Source: Athripsodes cinereus
Lineage: Eukaryota > Arthropoda > Insecta > Trichoptera > Leptoceridae
Assembly: GCA_947579605.1 (NCBI GenBank)
Contig: OX388305.1
Span: forward strand, 37,833,542-37,897,541
DNA: 64,000 nucleotides
Direction of reading: 5' to 3'
The notes under the pieces were generated by a model, which worked only from the letters and a program-made list of their open reading frames with translations, searched no databases and was not told where the DNA came from. The number at the start of each line of letters is the position of its first letter. The first letter of the stretch is position 1. The position numbers were made by a program, and so were the translations under genes. Below are positions 53,352 through 64,000 of this stretch, piece by piece.

Positions 53352-56300
53352 CTATGCATCTACAGTGTTATTATCACTACAGCTAATTGCACTCTGGTTC
53401 ATTTGTGGTTGTTTGTCAACGATGATCATATTGCTAGCCTCAGTTGGTGAAATGGGAACGTCCGTAGTATCTGGAATATTCACAGGAGACGGTGCCGCTA
53501 CTTCCAGATGTGGAGATTTTGATCCTTGCTCTTCAGATCTGGCAAATAAGAGAGAGGGAGAGATTAAAATCTCAAGTTGCTCGGTAGAAACTCTTGATTG
53601 ACAACAAGACCACTTTTTTCACCATTTTTTTTTTGGGTTCAATAAAGTTTGAAGTATTACATATTTCTTTATTTAAGAAACATGGGGCTTACATCTATTT
53701 ACAAATACAATGCAAACAATAAATTTTACACAGTCATCGACAAAAATACATTAAAAATAATTAGTGACACTTGAGAATTAAAACCAAAAAAAAAACATTA
53801 TTTTCATTTGAAAGTAGTACAGAATAAAATTAAACAATGGTAATAAAACTCTTCTCAAAGATAATTCGAGGAATACTCTGTAAGATATTGTTTATATACA
53901 GCGTTGCTTACTATTAATAAGAATAAACACTAATAATATGAATGTTTAGAATATTTACTAATTTTTTTATTGTGAAACCTCGATTGGAGAACCATGTCTA
54001 CACAATGCAACATTGTGTAAAATCTAATCGGAAGAAGTGAGAAAGGTGGAATTGGTGAACATTGTCCATGGACACCGAAAGTGATCACTTAAGCCAGCCT
54101 TGAGCCAATTCGTACGCGTTGGGACACCTTTCTCACTTCTTCCGATTAGATTCTACACAATGTTGCAATGTGGTGTAGACATGGTTCTCCAATCGAGGTT
54201 TCTGATTAATAATATGGTGTATTATACCATTGGTATCGAATACCTTGTTCCCAAAGATAGAAAAAAAAAGAATAAACAAAATACATATATGTATTACCTA
54301 GTGTTAGTAGGTGGAGTGCCACATCTGGGACATGAGTATTTTTTAGCCTCTTCATTGTTATCCGCTATGCGACCAGCCTGGAACATTAATTGAAACAAGA
54401 TGTCATGAGAATTGTTTGATTGAGATAACATTTACTTCGTAAAACTTCTTATATATTTATCAGATTAGTTACTGTGTGGAAATTGATATCTTCAACAATT
54501 TGGAGTACGCTGTGAGGAAATGTGTTGTGAGCGGGACTGTTGTGAGAATCCCCTGTAACTTCTGTTGTCATGTTTTTGTTTTTCGTTATCTGTAACACAG
54601 CACACTTCCTGCTGAAGTATAAACTTGAAAAATATGAACTAGTCGTATTATTTTTTTCTTTAATAAATCTATTCAAAAATTGATGTAATAGTTTCAATGA
54701 TTTAAAAATCAAAAAATCCTAAATCACTCGCAAACGAATGGATGGCCTTGAGAAGAATAGAATAAAAATAAAAAACTTCTCTTTTTGTGTGACTTGCACA
54801 AATGCATGCTGGTGTGCGAGGGGCTTTAACACATTTAACATACCTGATGTACAGATGCCATAAGCCTCTGCAAACGTGTCTTGAGTGTGTTCTCCCTAGC
54901 GAGAGCTTCCAGTAGCCTGCGTTCACTCTCGCCTTCGTCACCACCGCTTGAACTTGTGTGAGTCTGAAATTATAATATGTTCAATCGTTTGGTCTGGAAA
55001 TTGAAACACTGGCGCACAAAATATGTAGATGTTTATAGAACAAAGTCTGATGGGAGAGAGAAAGAGAGCTCCTGAGCCCTCCAATTCTATATATTACATT
55101 TTGTTCAAAATCAATTTAGCCAATATGACGCTATTTAATACTAGTGCCACCGGTGGTAAAAATTTGAACTAAAAATGTGTAGGGAATTTACAGTTTCCAA
55201 ATTTTACTACAATTATATTCAAAGATATTGATATTAGAAAGAAAGTCTTGAAATGACAGTCTAGTACGAGAAGTGTTGCCAGATCACAGTAGGGAAGGTG
55301 GTTTGTTGATGTTCAGCGAAGATTAGATGGTGATTGGATGTGGTCTGGTCAAGACAGAGTAGAGATGTAAAGATATAAATCATCATCATCATCATCATCG
55401 CCCTCAACGCTCCTCTCGGGAGCACAGGGCAGAAACCAGCCTCCTCCATTCAGAGCGTCTCTGTGCCAATTGCGTCACCTCTTTCCATGACATTCCTTGC
55501 GCTCTGATATCGTTGTCATAGGAACGGTGTATTGTGAAATAGGGACGCCCGGGCTGACGGAACCCCTGCGGACGGAAGAACAGTGCTCTTTTTGGCCAAC
55601 TATCATTAGGCATTCTCAAAACATGTCCCAGCCAGGACCATCGTCTCTCCTGTATTACGGAGATTACAGGTCTCTGCTGGGTGCGCCGGCGCACAGCATC
55701 ATTTGTAACATGTTCATACCATCTGACGTCCAAAACACTTGTTTTCAAAGCTTAGTATCTTCCGCTCTTGAGCCTTGAAGATATAAATGGAGGTCTATAT
55801 CCTATAAAGGATGCAAAAATGATGATAAAAATATATGTATATTTTGGTAATATATTGAGAAACAAACCTGTCTCGATCCTGTCTGCCTAAGAGATCGGAG
55901 CCTCGCCTTCAGTTCAGCCCTTTCCTCTCGAAGACTCATCACCTCCTAAAAATATACATCATAATAAATGAAAACACCCTCGAAAACAATCTTATTTTTA
56001 TAAACATTTCCTCGTAAACCACATTGTGGATGACTAGAATAGGTTGCCTGCTGCATTAGTCGTTGCAAGGAACATCAATTTGTTCAAGAACAGGCTGGAC
56101 AGTATAGAGTGACATCAATAGTGTGGATATCAAGCACATCGGTTCTAGCTGCCTGCTTGATATCTTATAGGAATAATAATAATATTATCTAAGTTCAAAG
56201 CCTGATATAAGTGGAGTATTGGACCTTAAATTGTAAGATTTAAATCAAGAGAGTATTTCAGATGTATTTGTAAGATTCATTTATATAATTAAATCTCCTT

Positions 56301-59300
56301 TCTGTTTTTTTAGGTACAGGAGCAGAGACACCTCATTTTACCTGCATTAGAACAGCGGTCTCCATATCCATCTTCCTGGCATCACCCGCCTCCACACACT
56401 TGCTCCTCTCACTGTCTCGTGGTATGCCAGACAGATTGTCTTCAGAACCTTCATCTGCAATACAGCAATATTGTTATTTATTACCTATTATGTTTTCAAA
56501 AGCAACATTCTATTTTCACAACGATTTGTATGGGGGCCATGATATCCCTTTTTCACAATTAATGTATCATTGATTCTTTTTTATACGTAAGTAATTTATA
56601 CACTTTATGAATCATCATTACATAAAAAGAAATCATTACATAGTGATAATCTCACCACTGCATATGCATAATTTTAATAATAATTTCTTCTGTATGATGA
56701 TTATAGTAATAATATATTTATTTTTTAAAAATTTCAAAACATAATAACAATTGATTACACACAATATACAATTGAAATCAATATTACAATATTCTAAATC
56801 CCTAACAGAGACACAATGAAAATAATAGATTAAAACACTTTTAAATTAATGAAAGAGCTATTGGATTGCAATGACATACCTTGCAAAGGCCACTGTGCAG
56901 ACTGCGCCCCCGAGGCGGCCACAGTCCTCTCCCGCTTTAGCCTGGACACGTGTCCCCTCAGTCTCTCCTCTTCCTCCATACTCCATGCCTTGCCATCATT
57001 GGCACCCCTATAATATATATACACATGAAACTATTATAATTTTACATGTTTGAAATCAACTGCTTATTAGACATATAAAACCTAATTCAAACTACTTTTT
57101 TGTAATTAATTTAAATTATAAAATTAAATACATGATAACATACTGGTATTGCAGCATAGCAGCATGGTCCGCCCAGGGCCCCACACACATACCACCTCCT
57201 CCAGCTCCTCCGTTGGCAGCCTCCCAGTCCAATCGAGCCAGCAGTTGTCTAGCAACACGTTCCGTCGCTAGCCTCAGTTTACCAGCATTATTACCACAAT
57301 CCTGTGTAACAATAGGAAAAACATATATTCAAAATGAACAACACATATTTTTATGTTTGGAATCCTTTTTTTGATTAAAAAAAATGATTGAAAAAAAGAT
57401 GGTATATTGACATTTTTATAATATAAAGTATTTTTAAAGTGTGCCGCTATATTTTTTAAAATACAGCGGTACCTTGACATAAGAGTGCCCCAACATAAGA
57501 GTTTTTTGAGATACGAGCTGTCGAGCGAGCAATTTTTGCTATGAAGTATGAGCAATCGGCTTAGCGACCGCGTGTCACGCTTTCCCGTGTGAATCCCTCG
57601 GCCTTGATGACACTTATCTAACTGATTTCTGGAACATTCTGAAACGGAGGAAGAAACAAACCTCCTTGGAGATGTTTTCTTTTAAACAGCCTACAGGTGA
57701 AAGTGAGAAAAGTGTGGCAAAAAAGACAAAGACCAGTGAAGAGAAAAGCAGTGACGAAAGTTAAGCGAAAGTAACCGTTTATAAATCTAGTTTATTTTTT
57801 TACATTGTCTTTTATTGTTTTTGTTCAATATTTGTCTTTTATGAATACATTTTTCTTACTGAAAAACGTGTAACAAAAATAATTGGGGTGACATTTTGAG
57901 GGCTGGAAAAGATTTCACCGGGGAAATTTTCTTTGAGATTGAGTAATTTGAAATACGAGCAAGGTTGCAGAACAAATTAAACTTGCATGTCGAGGTACCA
58001 TTGTACTGTCTTTTATATACTGACCTGAGGGGAATGTGATGTTTCTGCAAGGGCAAGGAGTACATCGTAGGCTTCTACTGCTCTATCTGCCGCAGCTAAG
58101 GCCATTCTTAGGGCACCAGCCTCTGCGGAACATTGGGCGCACGTCAGAGATAACCTGTAATAGCAGATAAACATAAAAAGTTGAACAACTAATAATCTTT
58201 ACCATAAGTTGGAAGAATAAAATGTTGATAAATATTTATCTGACAGAGAGGATGTGAGAAAGCACAAATGTTCGAGAAATGCGTGGTTGTTTTACCACAT
58301 GGATGAGATACATTGATAGAATAGTGCTCAGAGCGAAGATCAAATGGCAAGACCGGTCACGTGTTGAGCACATTGAACAGGAGAACATGCATGTATGCAA
58401 GGAAAGAAGGAAATGCCACTCGATCCCTCCTGTCTATCCCGTGAGGGAAGCGGCGTGAAGGTATGTGTGTGTGAATATAGAGGAAGCGGAAGAAGTATGC
58501 ATGGATAGATAGATATGTGCGGCGTGCCTTCTTCTCTGCCTACCCTGCTTGGGATAAGGTGTGAGGGTATAACATAGCCCTACTACTACTACACTGCACT
58601 ACACTATACCATCACGGCATATTCTACAAGTAGGATAGCCAGGGGAGTAACTGCATACAATATAGTATAGTATATAAATACAATCTGTCTCCCTATTTTT
58701 TCTTTAAGAATTTATGTGTCTTGTGAGGTATTTTAAAAACACCGTGAATACATACATACATACATAGACAATTCACACAGATCGAACTAGTCCCAAACTA
58801 AGATGAATCTTGTATTATGGGTACTAACGCGACGATATACACATATACAATGCACTACACACATATACATGTAACACCCAGACCCAGGACAATTTGAAAA
58901 AGGTCATACTTCACTTTGCCCTGGCCGGGAATCGAACCCGGGACCTCATGACTCAAAGGCAAGAGCATTACCTCCGCGCCACACCGGCCGACATTCAACA
59001 TCTTCCATTGCGGTGTGCTACCTATTCTCTAGCCTACTGGCTTAAAGTAGATTTTTATTTTACCTGTCAGCGTACTCCTTAGACTCTCTGAGTGTGACAG
59101 CCAGCAGCATATTGTCGGCCTCCAGTCGGTCTATTCTGGCTACTAGTCTCTCCTCCCCCTGCAACTCCTCCTCTCCCCCGCCGCACCCAATGCTCCCTAA
59201 CAGAGCACCCCTGGTTAGATGTTCAGCCACAGTACTGCTGTACACCTGTAACACGAGGAGAATCAATCAAATACCATTCCAGATACAAGTACACAAGCTA

Positions 59301-62300
59301 TTGTGAAAACACATCCTCATCCTCTTAGTGACACAAAAAAACATTGATTGGCAACCTTTTTCGGCTGCGGGTCAAAATCAACAAACATGTGAGTATTAAG
59401 GAGAGCCGTTTGGATCAGTGATAGTATACAGTGAAATTATCACAGGTCGTAGACTGCTGATCCCTGTTCTAAACTTTCAATCGAGAGACACGGATTCAAA
59501 TCCACCCGCTGCCATCTTACTCCACCTTCACGAGACAAGCATATCGCTTACTGTGAGATTAGGTTTCCTACTCTTTTCGCATTTGAGTGTCATGTAAAAG
59601 ACAGGTTTGTTTTTTATTTATATTCTGAATGATATTTGATTGTAGTTCATGTGCCAGAGCATCTCAAAAACAGTGACAATTTATCAACTCATAATTCATA
59701 TACTTGATAAAATAAAGAATAAAAAATTTAACATTCTAAACTCAGCGATGAGATATGACATCCATTAAATATGAAAAATATAATTTTTATTAGCATGACG
59801 AGAACAACATGCATATTTATAATAAGTAGCTTGTCCACTGGGTGTCCTACTTACAGAAGTTTCTGTGGTGGTATAGATAAAGAATGCAACTTACTCCCTC
59901 TTGACATATTTCTTTCCCCGTCAGTCTGCCATCTTCATGGGTCCTCCTCAATCTGACCCTGGAAGCCATCTTCATCTGGGGGGACCCACTGGAGCTCACA
60001 GCTAAACCACTCCTGATGCATGCTGAAAATAGTGCACATTGTAATTAATATCACCATCATGCCATTTCCCTTTTGGGGTATGTAGAATCATTACAAGAAA
60101 AAAAACACCAGTATCAAGATGAATCCAAAGTTGGACCTAAGCAAGCAAACCTTTTATGGCTTATCGTATGTAGAAAGTGACACTCTTCTGATTAGTAGAT
60201 ATGTTGTTTTTGTAAAAAATTCTACTCACTTACGTTGCTTTTGTTAAACCAATGAAATTTCAATGTCATTTATTGCATGTTATATCGTTTTTATCAAAGA
60301 GTAACTTAAACATGGCTATGGCATTTTTCGAGAGGAATAAAATGTCATCAAATAAGTACTTGAAAACTGAAATTTTGTTGATTATGTAGTTTTTGTAAAA
60401 AAAACCTTCAATTGTAAAGTACAATAATTACTTACGTGAATGTCTATTTATCCTGTGTATATTGTAATGGTCCTCGTCCTCATCTTGTGTGATATTATGC
60501 TGTGTTGTGTCACTGTTGTTCAGGGCACGTCTGGGACTGCGAGGGGAAGCACGTCTTCTATTTCGTAATCTAAATAAAAAAAATTATATTAACAAATATT
60601 TACTTTTATTCATATTCTTTTTTTCGCCCTTCAGCATTACTCTAGAGCAGGGTTTTCCAATTTTGCCACACAGGTGTATTTGAGAGTATAGAAAATAATG
60701 GCAGGCATAAGTGGTTAAAAAAAAATAATGAAATATTACTAAGGCGACCAATTTTTTTACAATTAAAGGTGAATTTTTTTATATTTCAATTTTCTTAATT
60801 TGGTTATTTCACTTGCACTCAAAAGTTCAATTTGAAAGATTTGGTCAATTTTCATTTTAATTCATAGCACTATAATGGTTGAAAAGCAATTACAGAAAAA
60901 AAAATCAAACAAATACAAACCTTCTATCCACTTGTAGCACATCATCCTCGTCAAACGATGTAGAGTCAGCTGGGGCCAGATTGAGTCTCTCCACGCCATC
61001 CTGTACACCCAGCATATTACAGATGTTGTTATTGTTATTATTATTTGTGCTCGTTGTGTTGGTATTACTGGCTCCACCTCCACTCATTATGGTCATCTGT
61101 TGTTGGTGTGAGAAGTTTGTATTTGTCGTGTTGGTGCACTGCTGATGTGTGTTGTTCACAGGGAAATCAGCTGGCACGGGGAGAGCTGCCGGACTAGCTG
61201 GAGTATCTGTCTCCTGATATAATAATACAAGTAATAATATTTATTTCATGTTTATATACAATATTAAAATCAATTTAGCTTACGGTGAAATTACAAGGTT
61301 AAAAATTTATAAAGTTGATATTTTCAACCGACAGTACTTGGTGGAAATTCATGTTGAATTAATTATAAATAAAACACTTATTTATAGTATATCCACAGTG
61401 ACTTTTAATTGGAAGCGCGCCGGCCGTGATGAGAGTGGAAGCTCTTGAAAGCCGGCTCGCGTCTAATAAAAAGTCACTGTGGATATACTATAAATAACTC
61501 GCGTCTAATAAAAATTCACTGTGGATATACTATAAATAACTCGCGTCTAATAAAAAGTCACTGTGGATATACTATAAATAAGTGTTTTATTTATAATTAA
61601 TTAAAAAATTATAACAAAAACCCAGAAACATCATTTTAAATATATATGTATATGTTATAATATTCTACATCCCTAATAGAGCTATCTCGTTTATAGGGAA
61701 AGAGCACTTAGAAATCTCAAATATATTTACATGTAAATGGTAGTTCCTGAAAATCAATAAGTACTAAATGAAAAAGTGTTTTATTTTTAATGATTAAATG
61801 TTATATTTTCAAAATACATATCTCTTTTCCTTTGATATTTTAAGAATCCTCTAGAGAGTGCAGTGTGTTAGCCATCAGAATGCCCTTCAATGGGCATGTG
61901 TGAAGATAAATATGTGTTAAGAACAAATATATTATAATATTTCTTACATTATGTACAGATGCAGTTTCGTCAGCATCACAAGCCGATGTGGTCCTATCAC
62001 TATTACCAGTGACACTGTTATCTCTATAAGATGTCTCCACTTCTGCAAAATTACAAAACATCGTTATTGTATTGACGTTGGTTTTGACTGCTGAAGATAA
62101 TATATTGTCGTTGCATATTCAAAAAGGGGTATGTGATTTATAAATGTTTTGACATTTCTAGAATAAACTACTTATAATAGCATCATAACCATTTTATAAA
62201 GTGATTCTTTGTATCAAAAATTAAAAATCAATACTTTAAAAATAATATCACGTGTCGATAAAAAAAGTCCAAACAACAATTTTAATGCCCTAATGAACAG

Positions 62301-63256
62301 TTTTTAAAGAGTATGCCTAAATAAAAATGTTCACACATACCTCTTTTGAATATGCAAAGACAATGATATATAATTAAGATGTATCATAGGGGCATATGTA
62401 TATGCATGTGTTTTAATATGCAGATAAAGGATTTATACTTCAAACTGCTTGCTCAATTTTGAGGGCATGAATTGCATTTTATGTTGCAGAAAAAAAATCT
62501 GTAAATTTTACAAATAAGCATAGGTATATTCCTAAATAACAAACGTATTTGAAAAAAAATACTAACCAGAGTCATCCTCGTGTGTTTCAGGTATTGCAGC
62601 CCTTTCTCGAGCCACACATGCTCTCCTCAACTCAGCTATTACACCGTGCAGTTCAGTGAGACGCTCTTCCGAGCACCTCGCTTGCGCCGACAGAGCTTCT
62701 CTCAATCGAGCACATTCACTCTGCAAAAGCAATAAAAAGTTTACTCTATTAACTGAGTAAGCTAGAAGACATCACTGCGATAAATCACTCTCTGTACAAT
62801 TCTGCCCATTAGATTCAATACTAAATTTCTTAGCTAGTTGTATTCATCTTATGTAGGTTTGCTTAACCAAACCCCCATAAAGCCATACAGAAGATACTCC
62901 ACAAAATGGTTTGTTGTCTGGCATTGTGAACCGCATTCACACAAAGGACTAGAGGACAAACGCCATCAGTGTATATGGTCAGCACATCTGCTATGCCCTG
63001 TTCGAAGTATATTTAGTGTGGAACATTGTTTGACTATTTCGTTTTCTACTTTATTAATTTTTTCAGATCACCATCTTTATTACATATTGCACAGTTAGTG
63101 TGCACGATCTTAGACTGACATTGACGGTAGAATTGATTTTACCTGTGAAGCACATAAGGCATCCCTGGCACTATCTCTGTCCCTGTGAGCAGCTAACAGT
63201 CTCGCCGACAGCTCCAACACTTCATTCTTCAAGGAAGACACTGCAGCCAAGTGGAG
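53352..63256 (-). CDS. MCC: MCC (colorectal mutant cancer protein) orthologue, 3' fifteen exons
   Basis: Minus-strand exons in order: 63143-63256, 62567-62720, 61948-62042, 60921-61213, 60436-60569, 59895-60022, 59064-59245, 58025-58154, 57144-57301, 56880-57007, 56342-56454, 55868-55945, 54844-54963, 54298-54377, 53352-53538. All are GT-AG and phases agree; 2094 nt, 697 codons plus TAG. Matches to MCC known from vertebrates: EERLTELHGVIAELRR, LLAVTLRESKEYADRLSL, ALRMAL then EAYDVLLALAE, METAVLMQEVMSLREERAEL and RLLEALARENTLKTRLQRL. It is an acidic/polar coiled-coil scaffold, linked in vertebrates to cell-cycle and Wnt control and binding PDZ proteins. Odd: the end replaces the vertebrate terminal coiled coil with AKKYSCPRCGTPP and a Ser/Pro-rich tail. 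One exon holds an Asn run. Its 5' exons lie past 64000. Confidence 0.88.
53975..54201. mobile_element. Hairpin MITE in the last MCC intron
   Basis: Arms of 70 nt run from AAACCTCGATTGGAGAACCA to its complement at 54180-54201. The loop holds GGTGGAATTGGTGAAC and AAGCCAGCC. A relative lies at 32340-32460. Confidence 0.75.
55379..55760 (-). pseudogene. RTE-like LINE C-terminal fragment in an MCC intron
   Basis: Minus frame 55748-55404: VRWYEHVTNDAVRRRT, ISVIQERRWSWLGHVLRMPN, WPKRALFFRPQGFRQPGRP, SEWRRLVSALCSREER. WLGHVxRM, PGRP and W-R-x-L-V-x-A-L-C are the end of RTE-clade ORFs. A (GAT)n microsatellite tail (55379-55400) is the RTE signature. Frame fully open over 114 codons, so a fairly young copy. 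Confidence 0.8.
57464..58003 (-). mobile_element. Tigger-like element with transposase C-terminus relic, in an MCC intron
   Basis: Ends CAGCGGTACCTTGACATAAG and, inverted, CAATGGTACCTCGACATGCA, with TA on each side (57462-57463, 58004-58005). The + strand interior reads LKRRKKQTSLEMFSF followed by a Lys/Ser/Glu tail and TAA at about 57761, matching the end of Tigger transposases (Lys-rich, then T-S/K-L-x-x-F). The right end lies only 21 nt from the exon donor at 58024. Confidence 0.7.
58230..58580 (+). pseudogene. Non-LTR family B 3' end in an MCC intron
   Basis: Starts GACAGAGAGGATGTGAGAAA and ends CTGCCTACCCTGCTTGGGAT; no open frame left. It contains what looks like a doubled 3' end (CTGTCTATCCC at 58430 and again at 58540). 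Confidence 0.55.
58605..58665 (-). repeat. 'GGCTACTCCACTTGTGGG' repeat core, minus copy
   Basis: CACGGCATATTCTACAAGTA then GGATAGCCAGG. Confidence 0.4.
58790..58996 (-). repeat. tRNA-derived SINE, family 2, copy 2
   Basis: Minus-strand copy in an MCC intron: box B near 58927-58940 (GGGAATCGAACCCGGG on the + strand), body ACCCAGACCCAGGACAATTT. Confidence 0.8.
61354..61604. mobile_element. Hairpin MITE with internal tandem repeats, in an MCC intron
   Basis: The left arm (61356-61405, ACACTTATTTATAGTATATC) is the inverse of 61555-61604. Between them a unit CTCGCGTCTAATAAAAAGTC plus ACTGTGGATATACTATAAA is repeated three times (61456-61580). The loop is GC-rich (GCGCGCCGGCCGTGATGAG). Confidence 0.7.
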
Positions 63257-64000
63257 CTAAAATCATAACATAGAAAAAACTAATTTAATCAGATCAACTC
63301 CAGGAACTAAAAACAGCATCAAGTACTCTAAACGAAAATATCTGAATCCAGGAAGGGAATATACATCCACTTAATGTTCCTTTTTAGGAGCATGGGGTGG
63401 AAATAAGCCTGTGTTAAAATTCTCTCCTTCTACAATAATTTTTCCGATGCTCTTTTATTGCTAACTTTTAAAAAGTAATATTTAAAAGTTGAATTAGTCA
63501 CAAGAATTATAAAATTAATAAAATGACGAAGGGGAGAATTTATCTAAAATTTGCATTACATTGAGGATGAGTGTATAAAAAAAACTATTAACATCAATAA
63601 CAATGTTAAAAAACAAATTTAGTTTAAATTTCATACAGTTATATCGACCTAAATATTTGCTCAAATATTTGACAGGTAAGTGATATTGAGAAAGTTTTGA
63701 AAAAAATAAGTGTCCTTATGGCGCAACATACAAATCGCTACCTTAATGTAGAACTAGCCTAAGTGTTTTAGCGAGATTTTTCAAAGTAGCAGTTTAAAGC
63801 TTTGTTTTTGTAATAAAAAATAATATTTCAAATATCTAAAGCCAAGTTTTGACAAGCATCATTATTTAGGAATCTAATAACTCTCATTCATTAAATCATC
63901 TCATATCTATTATTATCATTTCTTATTTCTTAATACTTAACTCAGTTTGACCAAAACTTTCACTTAGACTAGTTCTGAATTAAGGTAGTGAAATGAAGTT
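63257..64000 (-). other. MCC intron sequence, no exon recognised
   Basis: AT-rich intron upstream of the first visible MCC exon. No coding frame with coiled-coil character and no known repeat. Confidence 0.45.

Noticed and set aside
59094..59306. 70-codon Ser/Pro-rich plus-strand frame
   Set aside because: Antisense of an MCC exon with strong coiled-coil coding on the minus strand.
60879..61145. 88-codon plus-strand frame rich in Leu/Val
   Set aside because: Antisense of the MCC exon with the Asn run (AAT/AAC read backwards as Leu/Val).

Overview
The window is AT-rich animal nuclear DNA. Genes are interrupted by GT-AG introns, there are no operons or ribosome binding sites, and transposon debris is dense. 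The gene families and repeats fit an insect. A moth or butterfly is my inference, from a Helitron-like 3' end, short tRNA-derived SINEs and many TIR-flanked MITEs.

Four coding units can be rebuilt from the sequence. (1) 1.6-3.1 kb (+): a small four-exon SAM-domain-like gene with one frameshift, lying between two arrays of degenerate AT-rich repeats. (2) 6.0-11.2 kb (-) and 29.7-37.4 kb (+): two complete six-exon astacin zinc metalloproteases, 278 and 280 aa. They share intron phases and a TATA-containing promoter block and point away from each other, so they are an inverted duplication. (3) 44.8-47.5 kb (+): a young 5'-truncated CR1/Jockey-type non-LTR retrotransposon with a 790-codon open frame. 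(4) 53.4-63.3 kb (-): fifteen exons (697 codons to the stop) of the insect orthologue of MCC, the colorectal mutant cancer protein. Its 5' end lies beyond the window.

The 18 kb between the astacin genes, the astacin introns and 38-44 kb are mostly repeats: LINE 3' fragments of several clades, two clear tRNA-derived SINE families and one degenerate one, and at least ten MITE families (hAT-like with 8-bp target duplications, pogo/Tigger-like with TA, one TTAA family, and long hairpins). Several are nested one in another and their insertion order can be read from the target duplications. 47.5-53.3 kb is AT-rich, has no convincing gene, and contains one 1.3-kb pogo-like element.

The two astacins are predicted secreted, probably digestive-type proteases; MCC is an intracellular coiled-coil scaffold. 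Nothing suggests that the three loci work together. All calls come from reading the sequence; family names rest on motifs, not database searches.
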